From the NCBI GenBank assembly GCA_029990175.1, contig JARKIP010000023.1, forward strand, positions 25,873,501 through 25,937,500: DNA of 64,000 bases, given 5' to 3'. Positions 12,840-24,509 of this stretch are shown here, piece after piece. The notes beneath the pieces are model-generated. The model searched no databases. It was given only the letters and a program-made list of their open reading frames with translations, and had not been told where the DNA came from. Origin of the DNA: Petunia secreta. Lineage: Eukaryota > Streptophyta > Magnoliopsida > Solanales > Solanaceae. Each line of letters starts with the position of its first letter. Positions within the stretch are counted from its first letter, which is position 1. The position numbers and the translations under genes were made by a program.

Positions 12840-13436
12840 TTAGGCTAAAATTTCCATAAAATGGAATTCAGCAGTGAAGTCAACAGGTCCCACCATGATG
12901 GTTAGGTCGATCTCCCCAATAATACTCCTTTGTGAACCATCGAACGCCTTCACCTTCATGTCACTTTCTCTGATCTCGATTTGGTCAATTCCCGTCCTTT
13001 TTAAGGTGATGAACGGGCATATGTTCAACTGAGATCCTCCGTCAATCAGGACTCTTCCTACGAACCAATCTTTGCACTTGATAGTGACATGCAAAGCTTT
13101 GTTGTGCCCGAGACCTTCTGGTGGTAGCTTATCTTTTTGGAAAGTGATTCGGTCGGATTCCATGCCTTGCCCAACCATGCTAGCCAGATTCTCAACAGTG
13201 GTGTCCACTAATACATGTGCTTTGTCCAATAACTTCATCAACGCATTCCTGTGACTTTCTGATTTCAAGAGTAGAGCCAGAATAGAGATTTGTGCCGGAT
13301 TTTTGCCCAAAGGTTCGACCACAAAGTACTCTTTTGCCTGACCTTTCTTCCACAACTCTTCGGACTCTTCTTCGTTGATCCCTCTTCTGCCTTGTACAAT
13401 ATTCTCGCGAGTGTAGATCCTCCCACTTTTGGTCAT
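12840..13436 (-). pseudogene. Tat element aspartic protease, unit 1
   Basis: Identical in reading to unit 2 (52865-53461): the active-site triad region is VLIDGGSQLNIC. The frame ends one codon before the next segment, which is in another frame. Confidence 0.8.
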
Positions 13437-13538
13437 TCCTTATGTTGCAATGGTCTCGACCACTGTCTTTCCTTTCTTCTCTGCTTTATAGTCCCATGGT
13501 ACTACTCTGTTATTGTAGGGAGGGACTGGACCAGGTGC

Positions 13539-15178
13539 CTAGGCAGCATGGTCAACGGAAGCAAATGCTGGTGCATCTTCTTTTGCCTTGATATTAGTTC
13601 CTTCTATGTTGCAATTCCCATCAAGTTCGATCAAAGTTACCATGTTGTCTCCATGATCGGGTAGAGGATTGTTGTGCACATTCGGTGCTTTAAAGTATAT
13701 CACATTTTGATCGATTAAATCTTTTATTTTATCCTGCAAAGCAAAACATCTCTCAGTGTCATGGAAAGGTCCTCCTGAGTGGTAGGCACAGGTTTTAGAT
13801 TGATCAAAGAACGGTGATATCCTTTCATGCATTTTAAATGGGATAGACTGTATATGGTCTGCTGCTTTAAGTTTTTCAAACTGTTAGGTTCAGGATTCGG
13901 CTAACGGAGTGTAGTTCCTTCTGGGATTTAGGTTGTTATTTGGGCGAGGTCTTGGTAAGTAGTTGTTTGTATTTCTGTGGTTTGGGTTTGGTGAGTATGG
14001 TGGTCTTTATGGAGGTGGGTTTTGAAAGGCATGTTGTGTGGTGTATACTGGGTAAGTGGGTGATGGTGGAGCATATGGGTATGGCGGAAGTGGTGTTTGG
14101 TAGTAGTGATTGTGGGTGGGTAGGAGCATGGTCAAGGGAGGCGGTGACGAAAGAGACAATGTCTTTCTTTTTCTTGGTTATTCCCGTGCTACCTGTTTGC
14201 AGCACCTTGTTAGTAGCTTGCAATGCGGCCAAGCTAACAATCTTTCTAGTTCTCAAACAATTTTATCTTTCATATTCAACATCTTGTCGAAGTACACGTC
14301 CTCTTGTATGCGAATGAAGGTCACCACTATCTCCGTATCATCCATGGGCGGTTGGACCTTCGCAGCTTCAGCTCTCCATCTTGTGGCAAGATCTCTGAAA
14401 GTTTCAGTAGGATTTTTCTTCAGCTTCTCCATGTAGAATCTGTCAGGGATGGCATCAATGTTATGCCTAAAGCTGTCAAGGAAATCCCCAGCCATTGCTT
14501 CCCATATAGTCCACTTCTTCGACTGCTGTTAAGAATACCATGTTAGGGCGTCACCTGTCAGAATACGGTTGAACTACTGCATCCAGATCTTTTCATCATG
14601 TCCAACCTCAGCCAACTTGTCACAGTAGGACCTCAAGTGAGCCATCAGGTCACCGCTTCCATCGAACAGATTGAACATGGGTGTTTTGTAACTGTCAGGT
14701 AACTTCAGATTAGGATAAAGACACATGTCTTCGTAAGCTAAGCCCCAAGTCTCCGTGGTTACTTGAAACTGCTTGAACTTTTCTACCAACCATTTGACTT
14801 GTTCCTTGGTGCTGTCTTCGTCCTCCCTTGTCCATGCATACATGTCGTGATTTTTGGTGGGCGAGGCAACAGGTTTAGTTTCAGCAGTGATAGTAGGGAA
14901 TTGAGTAGGGAGGTTATTTTGTGGTGCTTTTTGCGGTGCGACATAGGTAGGTATGGAATGTCTTTTTCGAGAAATAAAGGATCTTTGTCGTGAGAGCGGG
15001 TAGGTTTGTTTGGATCGGTGGCTCCATCAGCATAGACAGGGGGAACTCTGTTCTCCAGTTCTAACAACCTTTGCTCCAACTTTGCATATTCTTCAAATAC
15101 AACCAAACCGTTCTTTCTGGGAGTTCCTCCAATGATAGAGTTAGTAGTGTTCCCATCAACATTGTCAAACTCGACCAT
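13539..15178 (-). pseudogene. Tat element gag, unit 1
   Basis: Broken gag in several frames: N-terminus 14783-15178, central capsid-like part 14574-14843 (FDGSGDLMAHLRSYCDKL) and 14253-14495 (ETFRDLATRWRAEAAKVQPP), C-terminal zinc-finger-like part 13539-13832. Lesions match unit 2. Confidence 0.82.
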
Positions 15179-15910
15179 GATATTTCGTCTCGTCCTTGTC
15201 CTTATAGGTAAGGAGGGGGGGTGTTGAAATTGACCCTCTGGATCTCAACCGGTACTGCGGCGCGGCCAAAATGCACAAACCAACCTTAGAGGATTGGGAG
15301 TAAAATAACCTTAAAACAGCCAAAGACAAATATGAGTAAAGAGTTAGAGAATTAAATGAGAAAATTAATATCGTGTGATCATGTCCTATTATGTAGGAAA
15401 CCTCTTTTATGTCAGAGGTATGCCTATCGATGATTTGAAGTAATGTTTGTGGCAAGTACGTCATTTTGTTTGCTTGAAAACAATAAAAACAAGATGTAAA
15501 CCCCAAAATGACGAGATTTTATTTAATTTTCTTGGATTTATTACAACCACTAATTTTGAAAAAGAAAAAGACAACAACTTAACTAAAACAAAGAGAACAA
15601 CTCAACTGGGAAAGGGAAAAACGACTCGACTAAAGACGACTTCACTACGTGCCAAGCAAAGAGGTGCTCTTGATCAAACATCAACTTTGACATCTTCCTC
15701 CTCCTCTTCTCCTTCAAATTCTTCCTATGTTTCCTTTTCTAAGCTCTCTGGTGGAGGGATGATGAATATTTCCATGAGGTCCTTCCCATCACGCATGTCA
15801 TCCAAATCTTTTGTAAAGAATTCACAAATCTCAGTTCCCATTGCTTTCTTTTATGCCAAGGGTACCGTTTTGAAATGCTCTGCCCAACCTTTGAGGAGAT
15901 CTTACAAACT

Positions 15911-17369
15911 TCATGCGACTTGTCTAGATGCCAGTGTCTTGTTCATCCAAAATTTTCCTTTGTCCCCTTTAATATTTTCCTTGTTTTGCCTTCTCATCTC
16001 CCTCTCTTGTGTTGCTCTTAGTTCTTTCCTCTTTTGTTCAAGCTTATTTTGCATCCTTTTGTTCTTTTCTTTGAGACTTGGAGCTTCAGCTTTCCTTTTT
16101 AGTGTGGTCTTTGATCGAAATCTTTCTCTATATTCTTTGAGCCATTGAGGATAGGCCAGTGCGGTGCCAGGATTCACCCTATGGTCTCGACCAGGACAAA
16201 ACTGCATAGTTGCTTTCTTCTCCGACATTATCAGTATTGCATCAACCATTGGGCATTCAATGTCGTTCATGTCAGCATTGAAACTCCTTCCTTTTATCAG
16301 TTGAGGGAGCTGTTGTGTCATTCCCACCTGCTTGAGGATTCTTAATGGAACATAGTGGTGAGTTCCTCGAAACCCAATAAGTGTCAAGAAAGTAGTATCT
16401 TGACCCTGCACGGAGACAATAAAGCTGGCACAATCTTCTATCACCCACTGTATACTTTGCAGTTCCTCGAACTTGGTGTACCATCCATGCATGCCTGTAG
16501 GCTTCGTCCACGGTGCGGCGTCCATTATACGAGCGACATGTGTAATGATTCCATCGGTCCTTAGTGCCACTGGTGCGAATGGGCTTATTGTGATCTTATG
16601 TAGATGTTCTATCAACCATATTTGTAGCAAGAAGTTGCACCCATCAAAGAAATCCGCCCCTTCTCTACACTTGGTTAAGGCCCTATAAATATCCCCCACA
16701 ATTAACGGAACCAAACTTACTTGACGCCTATCTGCACCCCTATGCAAACCTTCAATTATCAATCCCATCCTTATGTCGATATTTCCTTCTTTTTCAGGGA
16801 AAATTACGCTTCCCAAAAAAGCAATGGTTAAAGTTGTAGATTCAGTCCATTCCCAATCTTTGATTCCTGACGCCCCTTGCATATCGTGCCGAAGAGTCAA
16901 GTCTCAAAACTTAGAATACAAAAATTCCAAAGTAACCTTTGCATCTTGAACACCCCTGAAGTATGGTGCATAGTTGAACTTGTACAAGTTCGAAGAATTC
17001 CCTAGGTTGCACTTTTCAGGGATAGATCATAGTCTCGGGTCCAGGTGTCAACCCCGCTAAACCTCCAATTTCTTCCAACATTGGCGCCAATTCTATGCCA
17101 TTAAAGTGAAACACTGCCCTTTTGTAGTCCCAAAAATGTATAGTTGCGTCAACCAAACTGGGTATCGATGTGTACCCCATAAGGGATACCAAGTCTCCCA
17201 ACAAGTTCCTAACACGCACTCTGCTAGCCATAGCCAAGTCATCCCACCAAATCCTGATCAGATAAGGAGTTTGGAAGAAAGAGTCAAAATAGAGTGTACC
17301 TCTCCCAGCCATAGTCTGAAAAAAAAATAAAACAAAAAGATCAAAACAATCATATTGTTTTGACCACAC
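15911..17369 (-). pseudogene. Tat element ORF1 copy B (DUF7745-like), unit 1
   Basis: The start at 17312 (MAGRGTLYF) runs to a stop near 17016, and the remainder lies at 15911-16900 in another frame. It ends in a lysine/arginine/glutamate-rich predicted coiled coil. Changes against unit 2: FFQTPY for FFHTPY, DDLAMAS for DDLVMAS, KENIKG for KEKIKG. Confidence 0.75.
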
Positions 17370-17660
17370 TCAAGAAAACGATCAATATTTGGCACAAAAC
17401 ATTTCTTCAAATCCATGCGGGGATGTAAATTTGTCTTTTTCAGGTCATGGACCCTTTCGATGTTTGGAGAAGGTTTACTAATGGACTATGATGTGCCAAG
17501 GATGTCTAGCCTTACTAGGTTTATCATGATGCAAAAGAACATAAGTACGCATTTTGTTGCCAATTCTTCTCATAATTTCCCCAAAAATAACTTTAAAATT
17601 CGATACATAAAGACTCTTTTGAAATAATAAAAATATAAAAGAAATTATAATGACACTAGA

Positions 17661-19196
17661 CTAAGCAGCATGCTCCTTCTCCAGCCTGGCTCTTTTTGCT
17701 TTACGTGCAACCTCTTTGATTTCTTCCAGAGATTTGGTCAAGTATCCCTTTGCCGCAACCAGATGCAAGATGTCCACCCCAATAACATTTAGAGTTCCAT
17801 TATTCAAGTTTCGTCCCCAATGCCTCCATTTTTCTTCTAATTCCAATGCGCGTTTCCTTCATATCTCGATCTCTTCCTTGTTTTTTTAATCTATTTTTAT
17901 GGCTTTCAGCATGAACTCACAATGTCGAATTTGTGCTTCCGCTTCTCGGTCCTCATATCATTCTGTCGGCATGGTCCAACCACAACCTTTCCTTTTATGC
18001 TGGAACACAACCAACTGATGTAATTTGGTTCGCAACCAGCATTATATCGGTCTTGCGCTATTGAATTTTTCCCCATGACTTGTCTATCTTCCCAAGATGT
18101 TTTGATGCTTTTGACCCTAGAGACAATATCTTCAGTGTAGTCAAATTGGTACGCCTTTGTGTCTGGTACGAGTGGTATGATCTGCTTCCTTCCTGCTTGA
18201 CTCATTACACTTAGTGGTTGATAGGGCTGGAGGTCTCTTAATCCCTTAAATATTAAAAAGGATGCCTTTTTGGAACTAATAATGAAATCTGGTTAAAAAA
18301 AACCAAGTGAACATCCATTGAATTGAGTCGTAGTCATGTTTTCAAATAGTTTCACCCATTTTTCTGTGCTGCTTGGTTGCTTAGGTTTTGGACCCCATAT
18401 CGATCTCCAACTAAGTATTTAAACCGGCTGGCTTGGATAACTCCTGCGAACCTCTAACTTTCCTAAAATTTTTCTTAAACCATGCTTGTAATAGAAGATT
18501 ACATCCTTGGAAATATTTTGCGCCCCTCTTACAACAACCCAAAGTCCGGTAAATGTCTGCCACGACCATAGGAATGATAGTGTACTGATAACCACCCATC
18601 TCGTTAAATACTGCATTAATAACCATGAAAAGCCTCGAACATATGTTGTGATCTGAGCTCTTGGAAAACACTATAATTCCTGAGAAACAGACATCGAACA
18701 CAAATAGTCTAGCCCTCCTCCAGTCACCATGGGATTTGAACTCTTTTCTATGATCATTAAAAGCACTTAAATACCCAAACCCGTTGTAGAGATAGGAAAA
18801 TGGTATCTTCTTTTGTTGTAAAAATCCTACATCAACGTTTGCCACCATCCCATGTTTATCATGAAACTCCCCAGGTGTAGGGATGTCGAGAGCTAAAATG
18901 CAACTCCTTTGCCACCGATGCTTATCCAAACCTGAATTTGATATGAGTCCTCCTATTTCTTCCAACAAAGGCGTTAACTCGATGTCCCCAAACCTAAAGA
19001 CATTTAGTTTTTCATCCCAAAATGATGCTAACGCTTCGATCATTTCTCGGCAAGGCTCCATTTCTAACAAAGACACCAAATACCCTAGGTGTTTACGCAT
19101 TTCCGTCTATTTATTTAATGAAAAGTTACCCTACCAACGGATCAGCATAGGTGGTGCGCCCAAAGTCATCCCGAACTGATGAAACTTTTGACTCAT
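17661..19196 (-). pseudogene. Tat element ORF1 copy A (DUF7745-like), unit 1
   Basis: The reading starts at an ATG at 19196 with two in-frame stops before the main open part 18411-19100, then 17906-18205 and 17661-17846. Changes against unit 2: GFLQQKK for GFLEQKK and FSKSSD for FSESSD. Confidence 0.72.
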
Positions 19197-19639
19197 GACA
19201 ACCTATAAAGAAAAAGAAAATGAATGAATAAAGATTCCCGACCCCTTTTGAGAACAATTGGACAATCAAAATGTTTACTCATTTTCGCCTCTTTTTTTTT
19301 CTCTCTCTCTCTTTTTCGTTTCTTTTCTTTTCTTTTCTTTTCTTTTCTCTTCTTTTCTTTCGAATGCACATAGACATGTTCAAATGTTCTTTCGGGGTTA
19401 GAAACCCATCGAGTTGTTTAAACAAGTTGAAAACTAGTCGGCTTATGGGAAGCCCTTCCTACGGCATAATGCATGCATAATACATTTCAAGAGTTGGGTG
19501 ATTTTAGACATGGTTCCCCCAGGCGGACGACGAAGGGGTGGGGATGTTTAGAATTGTTGTCTGTAACGGACCAACTATATTCCAACCATTTCCCCTAAAG
19601 AGTTTTTTGAGGGTGAAAAGACCGTGAAATCAACGTAAT
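19197..19639 (-). other. Tat element 5' leader, truncated at the duplication junction
   Basis: Non-coding leader with a CT and TTTTC-rich simple repeat (about 19296-19370). It stops at 19639. The unit 2 counterpart continues about 330 bp more to the primer-binding site and 5' LTR, so this copy lacks both. Confidence 0.8.
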
Positions 19640-21026
19640 TGTGATTTGTCTTGCATTCACTCATTAGTAAATTTAGTTCTTTATATTTTAGTTATAATAG
19701 AAACCAAAACTTGATTGAACATTCTTGAATGATAATTGAGTGTAAGTTTGTCTAGTTAATAATTAATCAAAATTCTTTGTGGAAATTATACTTTTCACAT
19801 CATCTTTTTACTTGATTGCACGTATACTTGCGCATGTTTTTGGAGCAATAAGGTCATCCATATGGATGGTAACACTGTTGATTCAGCCTTTCTATGTTTG
19901 CATTTTAACTCAATTTGTAATAATTTGGTTAGCATTATGAAATTATTGCAAGTTTATACCTCTTTCATATTGTAAAAACAAATTGTTTTACTTGTTTGAA
20001 CTATAATTAATAAACTTAGTTATAAGGAGAAATGGTCAATTCCTTGCTTTAAAAAACTCTAAATCTAAATCTAACTAAATACAAATCAAATAATACAAAA
20101 AAAGAATGATGTAAATGATCATGACAATTCTGCAAAACTGTGTGATAAAATTGTTCACAAACTCTGCCGGATTGGCATGAATTTGTACTTGTTAAATCGT
20201 TTACGAACTCATGATAGATTATCCTGATCTTGTGCTATAAGCATTGTAAACTTATAACGAATATACACTTGACTTCACGATATATTGTCTTAATTTTGTA
20301 TTCGTTGAAGTTGAAAACCAAATTACCTAAAAAATAAAAAAGATAAAAAATAACATAATGAAAAAAGCTCTGACAATCTGCCATGACTTAGTGCGTTTGT
20401 TCTACCCATTCATAAAATTATTCATAAATCTCACTAAATTTGCTTAACTTTATGCTTCTTTAGTTGTCCAGAAAATCCAGCCGAATCGGCATGATTGCAT
20501 GTATAGAAATTCTACCTATCTAGTTAGATTATTCACGAAATAAGGATATTTCCTTTTCTTCTTCAGTCTGAAAATTTTCATTTCGTAACTTGATCAAACC
20601 ATCTCAGCTCTACTTCAAATAATATCATATTGAAACAAAGCCTCTATACATCAAAACAAACAATCCCCAAACACCAATTTAGACAAGCAACCCCAAATTA
20701 AGAAGATCAGCTTTGTCTTAGTCAACACTTTCTAAAAAACAATAGTGGAGTTTTGAGATTTTCTCAAACAAATCGCTAAATGAGTGTTACAACTCAAGTT
20801 TAACTGTAATGAATAAGTAGTCATACGATTTTAACAATAAAAACCCATTAAATTCGGATTTTCATCTCAAAAATTATGTTGAAGCTTAAAATGGAAGAAC
20901 TATGGTATTATTGGAGAAATTTACTTGCAAGTTAAGAATTATACGATACTTTTGCATAATTTTTCGATTATAGTCATGCACAATTTAGATATCTAGTTAA
21001 AGACTAGCTGTGTAGTAGAGAACTTA
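19640..21026. other. AT-rich sequence without recognisable gene; decayed LTR-like end near 19765-19851
   Basis: No long reading frame. The stretch gtggaaattatacttttcacatc...cgtatacttgcgcatgtttttggagcaata resembles, in opposite orientation, the LTR end at 62212-62310, so a decayed relative of that LTR may end here. Fragments around 20150 and 20470 share loosely similar wording (ccggattggcatga / ccgaatcggcatga), possibly an old internal repeat. Confidence 0.45.
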
Positions 21027-21566
21027 GGGGTCGTTCGGTTTGGGTTTCTTTTTACGCGGGTATTAATTATTAATGAGGGTATTAATAATGTGGGTATTAA
21101 TAATGTGTGTATTAATAATGTAGGTATTGATAATGCGGGTATTAGTTATGTGGGGTTTAATAATGTGGGTATTATATTATAACGTAGGGATTATTTGTTG
21201 AATCAATGATATATTACAAATTAACAAAAAATATTATTTGTTAAAATATTTATTTACTCCTTAAATAAAATTTAGAAATATCCTTATTATTATGAGGGTT
21301 AATTTTGTCATTTTAAATTTTAATACCTGCATTATTAATACCCACATTATTAATACCACCTTCTACCTCGCATAAAATAATACATAGATTCCCGCATTAA
21401 TAATGGGGGTATTAATAATGCAGAATATACAAAAACGCAACCAAATTACGTTGCACTAATTTTATGTGGGTATTAAAATTTCACAAAAACCAACCGAACG
21501 CTGCGCTAAATTAACGCTAAGTTTTGTGCGGGTATTAATAGTTAATACCCCACACCGAACGACCCC
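21027..21566. mobile_element. Tourist-like (PIF/Harbinger-type) MITE, 540 bp
   Basis: Perfect 13-bp terminal inverted repeats (ggggtcgttcggt) bounded by the 3-bp direct repeat TTA at 21024-21026 and 21567-21569. There is no transposase frame. The interior is made of repeated (g)ggtattaataatgtg-like units in both orientations. A TTA duplication and G-rich TIRs are typical of Tourist MITEs moved by PIF/Harbinger transposases. Confidence 0.85.
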
Positions 21567-21621
21567 TTAAAAGGAAAAAAAAAAACTTGTAGAAGAAAGA
21601 AGAAGACGAGTGCATCAGACA

Positions 21622-21763
21622 AGTTAAAGTTGCTCAGATGGTAAGCACCCTCCACCTACTTTCAAGAGGTTTTGAGTTCGAGTCACCGTAGGAGCAAAAA
21701 GTCAAAGAGTTACTATTTCTTCCGAGAAAGGGGAAGAAGGGGTGGGTTTTTTTTTTTTTTTTG
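21622..21763 (+). mobile_element. tRNA-derived SINE (SolS/TS-like)
   Basis: A box-A-like ttgctcagatgg (21630-21641) and box-B-like gagttcgagtc (21674-21684) about 33 bp apart form a pol III promoter head. A non-tRNA body follows, ending in a long T run (about 21747-21762) and g. This is the build of solanaceous TS/SolS SINEs. It cannot fold as a complete tRNA. No clean target duplication was found. Confidence 0.75.
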
Positions 21764-22353
21764 TTTTAACCAAAAAAAAAGAGTCCATGGGTAAAATGTC
21801 AATCCCAACGCAGAAGTCTAATTCTCAAATAATTTTTCTTATCCATTCACCAAAGACCCGGTAGAAATGATTTAGTATTTGAATTATATGTATTTTTAAC
21901 AATTGAAAAATATATAATATGGTGATCGAAAAGTAACGAAACCAGTGAAAAAGGTCATTTGAGTCGATTGCATAAAATTAAGTGGCTTTTATACTACGAA
22001 TTAAAGAAAGAAGACTTTTGGGAAATTTACCCCGCATAGAACCCGTTTGGGTGAGCTTGTTTTAAGCAGTTTATAAGCCATTTTTTGAGAAGTCCTAACT
22101 TCTTTTGTTTGGCTATTTTTAAGGAAAAATTTAGGAATTTTTACAGAATATAGACATTTGGCAGGGTGTTTATCAAAAAATAGATACATTTTGCCTTAAT
22201 TATTCAAAATAGACATTTAGACCTATTTACTTTACATTTAATAGACACTTTTAAAAACTTTCTATCTTCCTTTTACTATGCCTATATTTATGGGAATTAG
22301 GATATGCATTAAGTGAGCATTTATTTCTTTTTCCCACTTCTCAAGTTTTAACC
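21764..22353. other. AT-rich sequence, no gene seen
   Basis: No supported feature. A stretch near 22040-22100 (cccgtttgggtgagcttgttttaagcag) resembles eroded MITE termini, but no partner end was found. Confidence 0.4.
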
Positions 22354-22755
22354 ATGCCTAACGAAAATATCAGTAACAATGGTGGCAGCAGCAGCAACAA
22401 GCCCAGTTCCATCTAATGCCATCTAATCGCAATCATCTGTTTTATTTCCTCATCACCATCGATCTTCATACATGTTCTGCACATGAAACAACATACTAGT
22501 TATTTAAATAAACAAAAGAAACTTTCCCAAATACGTGAGAAGCATCAGATAACTTCAAACAAGTTGTTACCTTCATCAAATCCATAATTCCTGCCATCGT
22601 CGGAGCCTAAACCCGAAATAGAATCGGACTCGGTGCAAGTAACGATTGAGGAAGGTGGTGATATTGATGAATCTAATGCTAAACGACCTCGTTTAGATGA
22701 TAAACCTAACGGCTTAGAGTTTACTTCCAGTTTACTGAATGTATTGATAGCATAG
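22354..22755 (+). pseudogene. Decayed protein-coding remnant, family not recognised
   Basis: One frame of 134 codons from ATG (22354) to TAG (22755) interrupted by two in-frame stops (at the codons after NKPSSI and SSNP). The parts look protein-like: an N-terminal Asn/Ser/Gly run (NISNNGGSSSNKPSS), then an acidic stretch (EPKPEIESDS, EEGGDIDES) followed by a basic cluster AKRPRLDDKP that resembles a nuclear localisation signal. It could be a captured exon or processed-gene fragment. I do not recognise the gene, and chance cannot be excluded. Confidence 0.35.
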
Positions 22756-22975
22756 TTCATTTTTTGTATATATTTGCTGCATATTTGGTGTTTTTGTAAT
22801 TACTTGTTGCATATTTGGTATTCACGGCATATTTTGTACATATCTGATGCATATTTGGCATTTTGTACTTCATCGCATATTTGGTATCACTGTAAGTATT
22901 TATTCCATATTTGGTATTCACTGCATATTTTTTGTACATATTTCTTGCATATTTGCGTTGGTGTCATATTTTGAT
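22756..22975. repeat. Degenerate short repeats around gcatatttggta
   Basis: About eight diverged copies of (t)gcatatttggtatt spaced roughly 20-30 bp, often paired with tttgtacatat. Apparent ORFs on both strands here are repeat artefacts. Confidence 0.7.
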
Positions 22976-24149
22976 GATATTCATATGCAAAGATACTATT
23001 TCCCTTGTATTTTCCCTTTAACGTGATACACAGTGGGCAAAGATCTTATTTTTGTTCTTGTATGGAAAAAGAGAAGATGTAATCTGATTTGTATTTGGTG
23101 AATATTTATGACTTAATAACCTAAAAAAACTGCTTTACTGGGGATATATACTTGCCACAGATCCATAATTATAGGAATTTAAAAACGTTTTTCCATCCCC
23201 TTTTTTCGCCTCTTTTTTAGTTAATTGAATTGGCGCTAGTATTTAGGAGGTATTCAAGGAGATCTCTTAGAAGTTAGGATATTCATGTACCTATTATTTA
23301 GCATCAATTTTGGCTAGCCATTGATATATGTTAATATGTCTATTATCTAGTAAGGCTATGTAAGATACTTGGTTAGTTATGAAATTATCCCAAAAATTTA
23401 CACCACATACCCAAAGAATCAAGATAATTACTTATTTTTACCCATTTTAACCCAATATCACTCTATACCCATCTTGAGTAAAAGTATTATATGACTACCC
23501 ATCCGGAGTAAAAGTATTACACAACTATCTATTCCTTTTGAATCAGAAGACCCAATTCTAATTTATCATAGTCTTTCATCATTTCTATCCCCTCATATCT
23601 ACTTTCTCTTTTCCTCTCTCTTCTTCTCTTCTCCCATTTCAAAATTCTCTCTTTCTTTATTTTTCATGTCCATGAATTTCACTTTATGTATTTGTTATTC
23701 TACTGACTTTAGTTCTGTACTTGTATTTCAATAGCTTTATCCCTTTTTATGGACCCAATCATGCTTGTCATCTCTATTATCTTAATCAACACTGGCCCAG
23801 TTGTCCACATACCCTTCTACTTCTCCCGTATTTACTATTTCGGTGCGGCAAAATACATTGATTGTGAAATTAAATATTAATTTTTTTATCAACCAACTTA
23901 ATTATTTTTTCTTCTTTTCAAAAGAAAAAAAAAACATAAATCAACTGCTTTGGTATATATTGTTTGTTTTGAAGCTTGCTGCTTGACGAGTTGTAGAATT
24001 TGGATAAAAAGTCGGCAGAGATCAAATTTTTACTCTTTCTTTCATCCATTCGGTTTTTTATAAAATGAATTTGTTATCAATAAGTGTTACTTTACTCAAG
24101 TCAACTTGAATTGAGATCAATTTTTAATAAAAGAATTTTTGTTTATTTT
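22976..24149. other. AT-rich sequence without supported gene
   Basis: Only short frames. The region 23570-23660 is pyrimidine-rich (tctctcttcttctcttctccc). No TE terminus identified. Confidence 0.4.
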
Positions 24150-24500
24150 TTAAACAAATTATATCTTCTTGATATACTGTATATTCTTTTGGTATACCTT
24201 TTTGTGTTTTGATCGAAGCATTAGAAGTTATCGAACAAATGGATGTTTTAGTTTTTGTTATTTTAAATAAAGTATACATTTCTAGTATACCGTACATTCT
24301 TTTGGTATTTTGTATTTGGATTGAAGTGTGAGATGCACCCGAACGAATAGACGCTTTAGTTTTTGTTGTTTTAACCAAGGTATATATTTTTTATGCATTG
24401 TATACTCTTTTAGTATATCTTTTTGTATTTATATCAAAGTGTGAGTTGCAGTCTAATGAGTGGATGTTTTAGTCTTTGTTATTATAAATAAAGTATACTC
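24150..24500. repeat. Three tandem ~110-bp repeats abutting the Tat LTR
   Basis: Units recur with a period of about 108-113 bp, each containing a (g)gtata..tttttgt(a/g)tttt block, a block like atcaaagtgtgag and a ggatgttttagtttttgtt block. The Tat 3' LTR begins right after the third unit at 24510, so the element landed at the end of this array. Confidence 0.75.
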
Positions 24501-24509
24501 TTTTGTTAT

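Larger units (their letters stand above)
1..19639. repeat. Tail of unit 1 of an inferred 40-kb tandem duplication
   Basis: Position 1 matches 39974 and identity continues collinearly to 19639/59666, with the offset moving from 39973 to 40027 only through small indels, mostly TA-tract length. Mismatches are sparse: 4 in the first ~430 bases of the LTR by eye. Both copies share element boundaries, nested insertions and most lesions, so this is one duplication and not independent insertions. The match stops after the shared bases caacgtaat. Confidence 0.9.

Noticed and set aside
13940..14436. Plus-strand ORFs over the gag region (and copies near 53965-54461)
   Set aside because: Opposite-strand shadows of gag, which has clear domain motifs on the minus strand.
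15447..16148. 233-aa plus-strand ORF (and 55472-56173)
   Set aside because: Antisense shadow of ORF1 copy B and spacer; composition is low-complexity Ser/Leu/Phe.
21622..21700. True tRNA gene
   Set aside because: A- and B-box-like motifs are present, but no acceptor stem or full cloverleaf; the T-run tail makes it a SINE.
23801..23986. 61-aa plus-strand ORF in the AT-rich region
   Set aside because: Low complexity (Asn/Phe/Lys), no neighbours or motifs.
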